Assembly: GCA_004431415.1 (NCBI GenBank)
Contig: QPMI01000338.1
Span: forward strand, 1 to 54,258
Direction: 5' to 3'
Length of the DNA: 54,258 nt
From: Cyanophora paradoxa
Taxonomy: Eukaryota > Glaucocystophyceae > Cyanophorales > Cyanophoraceae
A program made the translations under genes and the position numbers. The notes below the pieces were generated by a model that saw only the letters and a program-made list of their open reading frames with translations, was not told the origin of the DNA and did not search any database. Each line of letters begins with the position of its first letter. Within the stretch, counting starts at the first letter, position 1. Shown here in pieces: positions 33,040-47,100 of the stretch.

Positions 33040-34027
33040 CGAGCTCGCCGACAGATCAAAAGGCTGTGTAGCTGCGCAGAGGAAGATCAGTCGGCGGCGG
33101 CAGCGGCCATGGCCAGGTATCAGGCATGTGCAGGAAAGCGCGTGCAGGCATGTTGCAATTGTACTACGGTATGCGCACTCTGCAGCTGCAGCTGGCCGTG
33201 CACGTGGCCATGACCAGATCTAGGTGAAGTGGCGCAGCCAGATGAAGACGCGTCTAGATCTGCAGGGCCGTTAGCGAGAGTAGACTAGAGGCTGTGGCCG
33301 GTAATTCACCAAAAAAAAATAGCGAGAGCGCTAGCGCAACATTACCGTACGGGTGCAGCTGCTCACCAGCTGTCCGCGGGGTACATGAGGCACTGCAGCT
33401 GGCCGCGGCACCGCGGACGTCGACGGCGCTGGCGGCGCGGGCGCGGGCGCCGCGGCCGCGGCCGCGGCCGGCGCGGCTGCGGGCGCGGGTTCTCCCGCCC
33501 CTTCGGCTGCCACCGCGGACGTCGACGGCGGTGCGGGCGCCGGCGCCGCGGTCGACGTCGGCGCGGACGTCGGCGACGGTGCGGGCGCGGCCGCGGGTTA
33601 ACGTTCTCCCGTGGCTGCCCTCGCCCGCTTCGCCGCGCGCTCGCGAGCCATCTGCGACTCGCCTGCGCAGACCTGCGACTCGCGTCAACCGCGTGCGTGC
33701 GGGACGACTTAGCTTCGGCGCGCCAGCGCCGGCACGGCGCCGGCGCGCCACGTGCACGGGCCGGGCCGGGGCCCGGGCCCGGGCCGGCGCGGCCCGCGGG
33801 GCGCCGGCGCCGGCCAAAACGCGCGCGCACCTGCGCCGGAGCGATCGCCGCGCTCGCTCGGTATGCAGACTGACTGCCAGCAACGTGCACGTCGTCGCTC
33901 CGGTGCAGCCGTCGTGCCGCTGGACTGCGTCCCGGCGAGCTCGCGAGCCACCTGCTTTCGCGCTCGCTTGCCGAGCGTCGGAACCGCTTCCGAATCTCCT
34001 TTAACGTCGCCGGAACGCTAGCCGCCG
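33040..34027. other. GC-rich spacer between divergent F-box and CABLES genes
   Basis: Low-complexity DNA with repeated CCGCGGACGTCGACGGCG-type phrases (about 33410-33600) and self-complementary GC blocks (about 33715-33830). Long ORFs here are composition artefacts. It probably contains the promoters of both flanking genes, which diverge. Confidence 0.4.
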
Positions 34028-36876
34028 ATGCGGATGGGCCGCAGGAAGAGCAGCAGCCTGCCAGTCCAACCTTTGGGGGTACCGCGCACTCTCGCGCCCG
34101 CTCCTTGATGAAGCCCCCCGACGCGTGAGACCGCTTCCTACGCGCACGGCGGCACTGGGGATGCTTGCGGAGCCGCTGCAGGCCCGGGCGGTCTCGTTCC
34201 TGTCCTCGATCCGGCTCGGCACGACCCCGCCCTCGTCGCCCGACGAGTCCAAGCAGCTCGCCAATGTCGTCGCGCCCACCGGCATCGCAGCCAGCGGGTG
34301 CACGATGCCGCAGCGGTCCGCCCGGGCTGCGCTCGGCGCTCACTGCCCGCGCAGCTCCGGGGCCCACGGCGCCGCCCCGTCGCGTTCGGCGTCGCTCGCG
34401 GAGGCGGAGGGGATCGACTCTCTGACGCGGCGGCGCCTGGAGGTCGCGCGGGCGTTCCTCTCCTCCATCCAGCTCACGCATAGTGCGCCCGCCGAGGGCC
34501 AGCCCGCCGGGGCCGCGGTGCGCCCGCCGGCGCCCTCCGAACGCTTCTCCCCTGCGGCCGACCGCTCTCCGCTCAGGGCGAGGACCTGCGCTCCACGCCC
34601 GTCCCCGGCCCCGAAGGCGAGCCGCCGGCCTCCCGAGCGCCCGGCGCCGCCTCTCCGCTCTGCGCTGACGGCGCTTGCAGATGCGGAGGGCGGCGAGGCG
34701 GGGCCGGGGCAGCCGCTCAGCCCCGAGATGGAGGTGCCGGCGCCTGCGCGCGCCGCCCCGCCCCGCCCCTCGACCGACCCGCCGCCCGCGCAGCCGCTCT
34801 TCCAGTCGACCGCCGAGAAGATCGGTCCCTGGATCAGGCGAGCGCGCCGCGGCGCCGCGCCGCTGCGCCCTCCCGCCGGCCCGCCTGACGCGCCCGGCGG
34901 CCGCAGGAAGCGCGAGCCGCTCATGTGGGCGCTCCTCCGCCAGGGCTGCCGCATCTTCGTGTCCCCCTCCAAGGCGCGCCCGTACCCCCTCCCCGCGGCC
35001 CCGCGCCGCCCTCACGACGCGCGGCGCGCAGGGGTCCCTCCCGGTGCTGGGGTACAGCGTCCTTCGGTACGACCCCGAGGAGGAGGAGAAGCGGCTGCGG
35101 CGGCAGGCGAGCCCATACCCCCCCGCGCCCGATCGGCTCTGCACTGTACCCCGCTGACGTCCGTCCCGTCCCGCAGAGCGCGACGCTGTACGTGTCCCAG
35201 AACACGCAGCTCATCGGAAAGCGCGCCGTACCCCTCTTGCCCCCCGCCAGCCGCCCCGCGGTACCCCTGAGGCCGGGGGCGGGGCCAGGGAGGGGGACAT
35301 GGAGTCGTCGCTGTCGGGCGCGAGCCTCGCGAAGCGCAAGTCGAACAAGGCGAGCGCCCCGCCGCCCCCGCCGCCGCCGCTGCCGGGATTCGAACCGGGG
35401 CCGCGCAGGGTGTCTCGTTCGGGTTCCTTCTGAAGTCGAGCTGGACCCCGTGCGCCCCGCCCCCGCCCCTCCGCCCCCCCGCCCCGCCGCAGCCGCCGAG
35501 TCGGGCGGGGCGCAGGAGGCGGCGGCTGCGGCGGGGGCCGGAGGCGGAGGGGGAGGGGGAGGACGAGGCGGAGGAGGACGGGGCCGGCGAGGGCGAGGGC
35601 GAGGGCGAGGGCGAGGGCTACGGCGACGCCGACGCGGACGCGGACGGTACCCCCGCCCCGCCCGGTCCCCGCCACATCCCCTCCCCTGAAGCCTTCCCTG
35701 TACCCCGCAGAGAAGGGGGAGGTGGAGGAGGCGGGGGAGGAGGGGGCGGGGGCGGGGGGGAGGAGTACGACGCCCTCTTCCTCGACGACCCCGAGATCCG
35801 CTCCGGCGCGGCCCGCTTTCCGCCTCGAATTCGATCCCGAATTTGATCCGAGGCGCCCCCGCCCCGCCCGCAGGCAAGCACCGGACGGTGATGAACCTCC
35901 CCGGGTTCATGGTGCGCGAGCGAGTACCTCCCGCTCGCAGTCCTGGACCTCGTACCCCGGGCTCATGCCGTACCCCCCGCAGGAGAGCATCATACCCTAC
36001 GTGCGCCCGAAGGACCTTCGTGGCGAGCTCAACCGCCAGGTCCGACATCGCCGTACCCCCTCCAAGGGCCCTTGTACCCCCGCTGACTTCTACCCCCAGT
36101 TCGCCTCGAAGCACTCCTGGCTGCCTCCCGCCATGACCCTGTCGAAGGCGCGCCGTACCCCTCCCCGACCCCGTACCCCCCTCCCCCCGAGCCCCCCTAC
36201 CTCCACAGATCCGCAACCTGAAGCTCGACCTCGTCCGAATCCTCATCGACTGCGTGCGCCCGTACCCCGCGCCCCGGCCCCGTCGCCTCGTACCCCCCTC
36301 CCGAAACCTGTACCCCCGGCCCGCAGGACATGGACGTCACGACGCTCGCGCTCGCTATCGTCTACTTCGAGAAGCTCGTCCTGAAGGTGCCGGGGGGTAC
36401 AGGTCCCTCGGCGCCCCGCCTGATGATCCCCCGCCCTGTACCCCCAGAACCTCGTCTCGAAGCCGAACCGGCGGCTGCTGGCGGACATCTGCTTCCTCCT
36501 CGCGATGAAGTTCAGCGAGCCCAAGTACCCCGCCTGCGCCCCCGCCTTCTTCGAGGTCCCCGTACCCCCCCCTGGCCCCCGCCCCCGCAGTCCCTCACGC
36601 CGGGACCCCCCCCCCCTCCTCGCAGGCGGTGAGCGACGTGCACGGGATCCCGAAGAAGGACCTCCTCCGCTCCGAGTGGGCCGTCTTCGTCGACCTCAAC
36701 TTCAGGCGGGCCCCTTCCCCCTCGCCCCTAGGCCTCGTACCCAGGGCGTTGCTGAGCGGGGCTCGGGCAGTCTGCACGCGCCGGTGCGGCACGTGATGCC
36801 GCACTTCCACCGCCTCTCCGCCCTCGCCGCCATCGACACCCGCCCCTACCATGACCCCGCCCCACCCACCCCTTGA
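34028..36876 (+). CDS. CABLES-type cyclin-box protein
   Basis: Homologue of CABLES1/2 (CDK5 and ABL enzyme substrate), regulators that contact CDKs through a C-terminal cyclin box. A likely first exon is MRMGRRKSSSLPVQPLG (34028-34078), then ARAVSFLSSIRLG from about 34181; alternatively the ATG at 34161 starts the protein. A long Pro/Ser-rich linker ends FVSPSK at 34973. Later exons: LPVLGYSVLRYDPEEEEKRL (35032-35106), ATLYVSQNTQLIGK (from 35172), GVSFGFLLKSSW, EEYDALFLDDPEIRSG, KHRTVMNLPGFM, SIIPYVRPKDLRGELNRQ, FASKHSWLPPAMTLSK, IRNLKLDLVRILIDC, DVTTLALAIVYFEKLVLK, NRRLLADICFLLAMKF, and SEWAVFVDLNFR. The final exon has VRHVMPHFHRLSAL, stop at 36874. The order matches the family from LLDDP..GKH to the VMPHYRRL end. 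Several introns use GC donors. Convergent with the TmcB-like gene. Confidence 0.8.
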
Positions 36877-38123
36877 CCCCGGCCCGCGCCCGCGCCGCTC
36901 TCTCCCACGCCCCGCGCCTTCATAACCTCCCTTCGTGCCGTCCCCTGCCTCTCCCGCTCCTCCCCCGCGGCCCCCGAGAACCCGGCGGTCCTGCAGCCGC
37001 CGGCCCTGCCCCTGCCCCCCTCTTGCGCCCTGCCCTGCCCTTGCGAACGGGGCGCCGCCGTTATTGCTAGAGCTATAGAGCTAGCGCTCGCCTCCCCACC
37101 CCGGCGACCCTGCCGGCCGGCCAGAATTCGAAACCGCGGACTCGGGAATCGAAAAGCACTGCCAGGCGCGGCTGAAATCATTTGCCAGTATATTCTTTGC
37201 TCTGCCCGGCGGTCTGCGATTGAACTGCGCATATGCACGCAAGCAAATAACGTATAAGAATTAAATCCGCATACTGCGACGGGCTCAACATTCTTGGAAA
37301 GACAGATAGATAGCAGAGAGGTGTCTGAGTCCGAATCTCTAGGGAAGCTGAATGACTAATAAGCTAAATATTGAATCGGTACATGGATCGAAAGCTGAAC
37401 AGGCTATTTACAATAAGGAAGCGAAATTGTAATAAAGCGTACGTAGATTGGCCGAGAGATGAGGTAAAATTAAAATTGAGTCGAAATAATAAAGCGTACA
37501 TTTACATCGTGAGGGAGTGAAATTTTGATTAAAGTTACAACTGCAGCTGGTGCTCGAGACGATACCGAACAGCTGGTTTCTGGATTGAAACAGCTTGCAA
37601 TTGGAATTGGCATGTACGTATACGCAATGAAAATAGATTTCAAACACTGATGCTGAAGAGTAGAATTAAGATCATTCGAGAAATCATAAATGCTGCCCTG
37701 GACGAGACTACCGACGAGCTTTAAATCTACACGTTCGAAGCGACGTCGACGGCGGCGAGCGTTACAAGGCGGCGGAGACGGTGGCCTTCCTGACGAGGCT
37801 CTGCCGGATCGAGTCGACGCTTGCGATCACGTCCGACGGGATCATAAGCAGCTGCGGTCGAGGTCGCGATCGCGAGAAGCGCCCAGTTAGACATGTACAT
37901 GCGTGGCGAGCGGACTCGAAGCCGGCGATGGCGACGCGCGCGGGACCGGGCGCACCAGGAGGGTCGTGCGCCGCGCGTCGTCCCGAACCGACGTGATCGT
38001 CGTGCGAAACGCCGCGCTGCGCAAGAAAGAAACCGTAAAAATCAAAAGAAGAAGGGCACGGGTACCCCGGTAGACGGTAAACAATAAAGGCACATTAAAG
38101 GCAGAAACGGCCTTCAAGGCACA
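36877..38123. other. Intergenic region between convergent genes; possible small exon
   Basis: Mostly AT-rich DNA (37150-37680). On the plus strand 37740-37850 reads ERYKAAETVAFLTRLCRIES, which looks natural and is preceded by a possible AG acceptor. It is isolated, so a small gene or an exon relic is possible but unproven. A GC-rich block at 36880-37075 is the 3' flank of the CABLES gene. Confidence 0.3.
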
Positions 38124-41100
38124 TTAAAGTGGCGGGGCGCACAGGTAGCAGAAGGCGACGACGGCGACGACGATCCCGAGCATCGTCTTCTGCAGCCGGA
38201 GGTACTCCGCCAGCGTCTGCCCGCGCGCGTCAGACGCGTACGTACATAGAATATTCTCGGCCCAAGCTAATATAAGCTAGCCAGGCCCAAATTCTAAAAA
38301 GCCTCGCGAGCCTTGAGGGCCTCGTGCTCGAGATTCGCTTAGCTTAGCTTAGCTTATTCTCCTTAGATTTGCTTAGCTTATAATTAGCTTAGCTTCCTTT
38401 TCCAGAACAGAAAGAAAAGGCTAAGCTCGCCTGCAGGGCCTCGTGCTCGAGGAGGTTGTTCGCCTCGGCGAGCTTCTCCTCCAGGCTCGTCTCCGCCGCA
38501 TGCAGGAGCGCCTGCGGTCGCGAGGGAGCCTCATGGTCAACGGAACGGCTTATATATATGGTGACGCATAATCAATTTTCTTCTAAGGATTACAGGGGTC
38601 TCGCGGTCGCGGTCGCGGTCGGTCGCGAGGGGGTCTCGCAATCACCGCAACGGCTCATATATGTCACCGCATGATCAGTTTTGGCTCTAAAGATGAAAGA
38701 TTGTCTGGAAGCTATAATTATAATTATAAGAAGGGAGGGGTGCGCGTGCAAGTGCGACTAAATATATGCACCTTGAAGTGGGAGTTGCTTGGGGTCAGGA
38801 ACCTCTTTGGCGACCGCGCCAGCGAGCGGGCCAGCTGATAACGCGTACCTAACGTGAGATTCGCCGAATACACAGGTCTAGATGTGGAGCTCGAGATCAA
38901 CGCCGCGCGCGCTCACGGACCTCGACGTAGTAGGTGAGATACCGCGAGAGGCCGTTGCCGTGCTTCACCGCCCGGCACTTCTCCGGCTCCTGCGCATGCG
39001 AAACGATTTCGCAATTGTAAGTAATTCTGAAAGCGCGAAGGCGAAACGGGGCGAGCGCGCGGGCGGACATCGATGCAGGGGACCCCGAAGAGGAGAACGT
39101 CCATCTCCTTCGAGCGGCCCGCCATCCCGGGCAGGCCCTCGGCCGGGTCCGCTGCGCATTCGAACGTCGGCGCCATCAGATTTCGACGTCTCGTTCGTTC
39201 GTCGGGAACCCGGGATTTAGATATCCCATTAAAATAGCAAGACTGTCTACTGCACAGTCGATCGGGGCGCACAGAAGGCTAATTAATATTTATAAACTAG
39301 GTGTATCATGCACATCCTGATTACGATTAAGATTAAGATACACCGTTAACGTTGCTAGGTACTGCATATATAATTGGCGGGGGCGCACAGAAGCTGAGGC
39401 CGCGGTGCGCGTGGAAGAGGCGCTCCGTAACTTCCTCGAAGTCATGCAGGTCCTCTTTGAAGTCCTCCTCTGATCACGAGATCCGAGGTGGGTTCATCAG
39501 AAGGCGAATATTTCGCTCTGAGCGCTTGCGCGTGCGCGTGGGCGGGCCGGCCCGGCCGGACGCACCGTTTGCGTGTTGGGCCCCGAAGACGCCCGAGCGC
39601 GCGACGATCAGCTCCTGCGCCTCGTACGCCACCTGAGCGCCGGCGCCGCGCGCGCGGACAAGTCAGGTACGCCTGCCTCTGCCAAAAAGCAGAGGCGCAC
39701 GTAGCGGGCGAGGCTCTTGCGGAGGCCGCCGGCGTCGCGCTCGTCGGTGAAGTGCTCGCAGGTGCCCGCCCCCACGTACGCAGTCACGAACCACGCGAAG
39801 AACTGCGCGCGCGCGCCGCGGCCGCGACCGCGGCGTGCCGCTCAGCAGCCGCTGGGATCGACACCATGGCCATCCGCGCGCCCCGAGCTGCGATTACGCA
39901 CGATGGCGAAGAGGGCGACGAAGGCGGCGACGTAGCGGATGTTCATGAGGGTGAGCGAGCTCCGGCCCTGCGTTAACGTTGGGAATTCGGACGCGAGGGC
40001 GAATTTCAGGCGAATTTCAGCCGAACGGACCTTGACGAAGATGCGGTGGAGCTTGCGGGCCTTGATCGCCTCCTCGCGCCCCAGGCCGGCCCCCGGCCCG
40101 ACGCCGACGCCGTCGCCGCCCTTGAGCTTCAGCAGCTCCTCCTCCTCCTCCTTCGCCAGCGCCGCCGCCTTGCCGCCCGCCGCCGCCGCAGCGGCTGCCT
40201 TTCCGTGCGTCTGCTCGGCATCTTCACGCTCAGTATTTTGTCGCCCTCGAAATTGTTCGGATCGAATTGGAGCTTGCAATTGCCGCACCTGCGCCTCCTC
40301 GCCAAAGAGAGAGTCGTCGTCGTCGAAGTCCTCGTCGTCGTCATCTTCCGCCCCGCGGCCCTCGCGCCCTGCACCGGATACAAGCTAAGCCATGCACTGT
40401 ATCAGCTCGCGATCGGAGCGCGGGCCCGCACCCTTGCCCATGAGGCCGTGGACGAGGTTCCGCGGGATATCGAAGAAGAGGCGGAGCATGTCCTCCTTCT
40501 CCTTCTCCACCGCCTTGATCTTCGGCCTGAATTCAAACACACAGACGATCAGCTGAATCGCATGCGAAGACAGATTAATTTTGAAGCTGATGAGAACAAA
40601 CCGAAAGAAGAAGACAGCGAGGACGAAGCAAATGACGGTGTTCGTGCAGAAGATGGTGATGAGGAAGGCCCTGGGGAAGGGCGCCCGTGCGATTAATCGT
40701 CGAATTGCAAGGCGGGCGAACGGATCCGGAGATCTAGAAGACTGCCAAACGCGCGCGGCGCCGGCGGACCGGATGGTGGCGAAGGAGGCGGCGGCGGTGT
40801 GGCCCTCGAGCTTCGTCTCGTGCACGAGCGCCTCGTAGATCTCTTCCAGGTCCTTCGACCTGTCCGTAAAAGAGAATATATTCGAGTCGCGAGTCGCGGT
40901 GCAAGTGCAATTCATCGAATGCTCGCACATCATGTAGAAGTCGTTGTTGGTTTCGGGGTCCGGGAACTCGTGGCGAAAAGCGGCCGCGGACGGATACTGC
41001 ATCAGCTTGCGCGCCGAGTCGATCGTCTGTCGTGATTTGCGCACGGCGCACGCACATCAGTTCGCCTTGACGTTACAACCAAAATCTTAAGCCTGTAATC

Positions 41101-44100
41101 TTAATCAACCTTAATCTATAATATTATAAGAGCGCACGTGGAAAATGGCGTCGTAGACGATGGTCTCCTCCTCCCGCAGCTCGGGGTGCTCGACGCCGTA
41201 CTCGCCCTCCCTCGCGAGGCTCCTCAGCTTGACCAGGTCGCCTGTGTTCACGTCGCCCAGCTCCAGGTGGTTTTTCTGAGACGCCGAATATGTGTGTATG
41301 TGAGATTGGGTAAATCAAACGTTTGAGAGAAGTACTGAAAGCGGACCTCGAGGGCGTCGACGTACTTGTGGATGGCGGCTCTGGCGCGCTCCTCGAGCGT
41401 GCCGTCGGGATCGAAGGCGGGCAGGCCGGCGATGGAGAACATGCGCCCGTAGAAGGCGATGCTGACGGAGAGGAAGCGGCGGGAGCCGGAGAGGCCGACG
41501 CGGGTGACGCCCTTCTCGTACACGTGCAGGAGGCTGTCCATAGCGACGTAGCACGCGACCGCCTGCTCGACAAGTTCAACTAGGCCGCGGCTTCGATTTC
41601 AAATGATTCTTTAATTTAATTAGCGCGCCATGGCGACGAGGACGACGACGACGACGCGGATCGTGAGCTGCATGCGCTGGATCGACGCGTTCTCGCCCGC
41701 GTTGGCCGCCACGCGGCGCTTCAGCCGGTCCCTGGGAATATCGATATCAATGGCATCAGCGATCAAACCGCAACGCGAAATTTGGAAACGATTGATGCGA
41801 AAACCGCGCACAGCTTGCGGACGAACTTGGCCGCTTTCGCAGTGCCGCCGTCCGAGCGCTTATCGTCTTCGTGATCTCCTAAGACGCCGTCGTCAAAGCT
41901 GTGGCGGCCCCGGCTGCCGAGGCGGCCCTGAATGCTGCCATGCCTTTGGCCGCTGCGCGGGCCGCTCGACTTGAAACCGGCCGCGGCGCTGGCGCCGCCC
42001 TCCTCGTCCTCCGACGCCGCCCGGGCGCTGCTAGCGCTTGCCAAAGAGCCCGTGTCCTTTGCCTTTGTCTTGGCGGGGGCGACGAACGCCTTGTCCAGTT
42101 GCACGCTCTTCTTGCGGCCGGGCCCGGCGAGGCTCAGCTGGCCGTGTGGCCGCGGCTTTCCTTCGTCGTCCCCGCCGCGCGCCGCCGGCCGCGGCGGCTG
42201 CTCGCGATCGTTTGCCTCGAGCCAGGCCGACGCCTTGTTGACCGAGGCGCTCTTGGCCATGGAGAACGCGCGCTTGGCCGTTGCCCACGCCTTCCTCTCC
42301 GGCTCGTGTTCGCGATCGCTGTCGACGTCGCGAGCGCTCTCCTCCGGGATGGCCGCCGGCACGCTGTAGGCAGCGCCGAACTCGGAAGGCGAGACTGCCG
42401 TCGATGCGCCTGTGTCCGCGCCTGCGTCTGCGCCTGCGGCATCTGGCGACGGCGCCGGCTGCGCGAGCTCCGCTTCCGATTGCAGCGGCAGCATAGACGT
42501 GATCGTCACGCGGTAGAAGCTCGAGGCGGCTGCGGCTGCGGCGCCGGCTTCGACGCGGTTGACGTTGCTGCCGGCGCCGGTGGTCCTGTCGGAGCGAGGC
42601 GTCCTCGTGAATGCGACGAGCGCCTCGACCGGCGAGGCCGCGTTCTGCACGCCCACGCGCGTGTGCCCGTTAGACCGCATTTTAAAATCTCTAGACGGTT
42701 GGGACGGACCCGAACGACGACGTGCATGCTGCGGCCCTGGCCCTCGGCGGCCAGCTCGAGGGCGAACGAGGGCAGGAAGTCGGCCAGCGACATCCCCTTC
42801 AGCTTCTCCTCGCTGACCCCGAGCACGGCCGACGCCTGTGCACGCGCACGCGCCGCCGTTCGATTTAAATTGCTTGAGATCCAAATTGCCAGGGGATTTG
42901 ATTTGATGAAAACGTTGTCACCTGCCAATCTGCCTCGGCGATCTCCAGGGCTTCGTCAACGACGATGGATGCCTCTATCATCTGCACACGATCGCGAGGA
43001 CTCAGAGCGCTGTAATAATACAAGAAAGATATGAATACAGGGCTATCTCGGCAGCCAATGCCATCTCCGAGACAGGTGTTTGCTTGCCTTAATGCTCGCG
43101 CGGCCGACGGAAGAGCGGCGGGGGGCGAACGTGTGCTCGAAGCCACTCGCCGCGGGTGCGATTCCAATCGCCGCGACGGGCGAGCCGGATGCCGGGTCAT
43201 GCACATTCGAATTCGGGTCTAGGCCCGCGACGTCCGCAAGGACGACCGGCCCCGGAAGTGCTGTATGCTCGCTCTCGCGGCCGCGATCGGAGGAAGCCGG
43301 CGCGGCAGCGGGTACATCGACGGCGTTGGCTGCGGCGCAAGCGGGACTCGCGTTGGCGGGCTTGAAGTGGAACGGGGAGCTTCAGCTTGAATCCGAACAA
43401 AAGGAAGCATCGCACCGGCTGCGATTCTGGCGGCAGTGAAGGAGCTACCGAAAGATATCGACCGCTGCAAGTAAGCAGCAAAGCCGCCGAGTCAGCGGAA
43501 GAACCGGATCGACTCGAACAGAATCAATTTTTCGAGCTCACAGCGGCTGGCTTGGCGTGGCCCGAGCCCGAGCCTGAGCCTTGCAGGGCGCCCGGGATCG
43601 CGATGGCCACCGCTGCGACAAATTATAAGTCAAATATCAAAGGTAGCGAACTCGAAGAACGGCATGTATTCTCAGCGCCGCGCCTTTTTTCGAAGTCGAA
43701 GTCATGCTGCTGCTCTTTGCCAGCAGCAGAGGCGAGGGGACTGCGCCGGGGAGAGGCCGGTCGAACGCGCGCGCAGGGCATATAAAAATGTTTTTGTTGA
43801 TAATAGACTTATAACCGTTTAAAATGATGTATTAATGATTCCATTGATTGTTTCATTTCTGTTCATAAGCGGCAGCTCCGAGGCTCAGCCGCTCGAGCTC
43901 GCACCGGCTGCGTCGGTCGGAGGCTGCGAGGCATCCCCGGCCCCCGAGCGCGCGGTCGCGGCGCCCGCGTCCCAGCCGCTCGCCCCGTCGACGTCCTCCC
44001 CATCCGAGTCCATCGCCTCTTGCTGCCGGTCCATATGCATTCCGCATCAGAACAGCCACAGCGGATCCGCAAATCCAATTAAATAGACGCACATCGAGGA

Positions 44101-47100
44101 GTTTCGACTGGCCCTTCTGCTGTGCCGTGATTGTCTCTTCAAACTCGTCTGAGTTCGAAAGCAAGAGTAAATAACAACACAGCTTTTTATGTACAGCTTA
44201 ACAATGTTTCTCGAACCGGCGGCGTCGTAGAGGTCTGCGGCGGCTGCCTCGTCCCTCAAGACCTCCTCGTGGAACTTACCTGCGAAAGGGAGGGCCGGAT
44301 TGGCGGGGCCGATATCGATCGTGGGAGCTTCTGATTGCAGAGATGAGACAGTACCGTAGGACCGCAGGATGCTGCAGATAGAGCGGCGTCTTAGACCGAA
44401 GAAGGGAAGGGAGAAACGAATTAATCCAGAGTTTTACCGCGGGTTGTTCGGGTGCTGCGCGATGAGCGCCTGGTAGTGCGCCTGCTCCTGAAGTCAATAT
44501 AATCGCAAGCCAAACGAACGAAAACTTAACGATTTCCTAGATTGATATTCGCGGAGAAAGCGCGGGCCTGGGCGCGGGTCTCGTTGTGGTCGATTCGGGC
44601 GACTGCCTCCTCGAGGCGGGCGAGCGTCACGTCCTCGGAGAGCAGCAGCGACCAGAACCTACAGGCGCGCGCGCAGAGCAGGTGTCAGGTTTGTGTAACT
44701 TCGGTCGGTATTTGGATTGCGAATTGGGGCGGACTTGCGGAAGGCGCGGACGCTGTGCTTGTGGAAGCGCTTGGCGCCCGACATGTTCTTCTGGAACTCG
44801 AGGTGCATGATCAGGCTCCTGCGCGGCGGATCTGTAAAAAGGAGCAACAGCGGCAGACAGCTCTTAATTATCTCAGCTCCCAACAAAGTTTCTTCGAATT
44901 CGCACTCGCTGGAGTCGCCGCCGTGCTTCGCGGAGGAGAGCGACTGCGTCTCCTGGAGGCGGTCCTGGTCCGCCCGGAAGATCCGGAAGTGCATGTCCTG
45001 CAGCAAACGTGAATATTAGATCTAAACGTAGAGCGCGTCGCCGGCTCGGAATGAAGCTGGAATGGACGGTCGGGCGTACCAAGAAGGGATCGAACTTGAG
45101 AGCTTCGTTGAACCAGAAGTTGCCTGCGTGCGCGCGTGAGAATGAACGCAAAACGGCTTCCCGATCAGATGAAGAAGGCCGGACCGAGGTGCTTGTTCTC
45201 GTTGAAGGACAGGAGGAAGGCCCCGTAGGAGATGCGGACGGCGGCGGAGTAGGGGAAGCGCTGCAGGCCCCGCTGGAAGATCTGCTCCGCCATGTCCAGC
45301 GCCCGCGGGCTCTGGTCCTCGAGCAGAAACCGCGTCGCCACCTGCGCGCACATCGCGCCGGAATGAGAGAGCGCCGAACATTTCGAGGAATCGCTTTTAG
45401 AATACCTCGACATGCCAGGCGCGCTCCATCGAGAGTCCGTACGCGCGGCCCGTGCAGAGGCGGCGGTGGTAGTGGCGCCCGGCCCACCAGTACCCGAGGG
45501 CCCCCGCGGGGAGAATCCCGGCGATAAGGGCGCCGTAGAAGAGCCCGGGGCTGCTTGTCTCCTTCATTGCGTGGTGGAACTCGCCCTCCAGGAACTGCGA
45601 AATTTTTAAAGCATTAGCTTACACGAACACGGAATTCACGAATACGATCGGCTCGCCATGAAGAAGACGATCCATAGGAAGGAGCAGTACAACGCGATCC
45701 GCAGCTGGTTCATCCAGAGCCTTCGAAGTTCCAAACAGAACGGTCGGTGCTGTCAGTCGACGACGGCGATGGCGACATCGATTGCAATCGCGCGAGAGAT
45801 CCAAGCACCGGTAGAAAGGGTAGAAGGCGACGACGGTCCAGAGGGCGATGGCAACCGCGCCGATCGCCAGCAGACCCGTCATCGTCTGCCAACACACATC
45901 AGTCAAATTCAGGCCGAAGGCGTGAATAGAGAAGAAGTCTAATCGAAACGACAGAAGTATTTATAATTATATCAGCCCGGAAACGGCACGCGCACCTGGT
46001 TGATGTCCGTGTAGCAGAGGATGTTCTGGACGATGAACTGAGCCGTCAAGTTGCCCTGCGCGCACCGAGCGAATCGCCATGTCAGCCATGGCTACGAAAT
46101 TAACGCTAACGCTCGATGAGGTCGCGTTCATGATCAGTTCGCCGCTCCAATATGCGTGCTAAGGCGGTCGAGCGCGGGCACCAGCTCGCTGCGGGACTGG
46201 CAGCGCCCGGCCATGGTGTTCTTGTCGTACGGGTCGCTGCACGACGCGGCTCGTGATCAGCAGCTTGTCACCTAGAGATCTAGACAAGTTAAGGCGTCCA
46301 TTCGGCACCTTTCGTAGAAGAAAAGCCTGCGGAGGGCACCAGCGGTAACGTTAGCGTTGCGTGCAGCAGGTTGAACAGAAAGATAAGACCAGCTTCGAAT
46401 TCGAATCCGACGTCTATACATTCAGAAATTAAACAGGCGGGCGCACGCGTAGCAGTAGCTGAGGACGAGGAAGGCGAACAGGGTCGCCGACGTGATCGCG
46501 AGGATGCCGACGTGGTACCTGCGCGCCGGCGCCGATCTCAGCGAATTCGAAGTCAAATTCCGCGCGCGGGAGTTGAGTTTTGTTGCTTGATTTGCAGCTG
46601 ATAAGGAGGGGCCATGCAAATGGCCGGGCGCACCCGTCCCAGCACATGACCTCGCTCGGAAAGCTGCCGAACGGAATGAAAGAGTCAGCTGAAGATCTAG
46701 AGTCACTGCGGCATTACAGGCTGGGGGGGGGGGGGGGGAGGGAGGGGCCGGGGGGAGGGGGGTTAAGGATTGGTGGGTGAGAGGGGGGGGGGGGGGGGGG
46801 GGGGGGCGGTAGCCGCGGCTGGGACGAGGGGTTTGGGGCCTGGACCTGTAATGCGGCGTCGTCCCCGCGCTGGGGGACCTACAATCGAACGGCTCCAGCA
46901 GCACCACCACTGGAACTGAGCGTCAGCCGCGGCCGCAGGCGTTCGAGAAAACGCTCAAAGGAAAGAGCAATGACGTCGACGCACAGAAAGGGATGTATCT
47001 AGACGCCAAGAAAACAGGTCAGCGGCGAGTGGGGGAGTGCAGTATTCTCGAGCACTGATCATGAATGCCGCGCACAGTGCGTTTGGAAAAACGTGTGCGA

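Noticed and set aside
33294-35144. Long Arg/Pro/Ala ORFs on both strands (for example 593 aa on the minus strand)
   Set aside because: They are open because of GC composition; the part over 34-35 kb is antisense to the CABLES exons, which have family matches.
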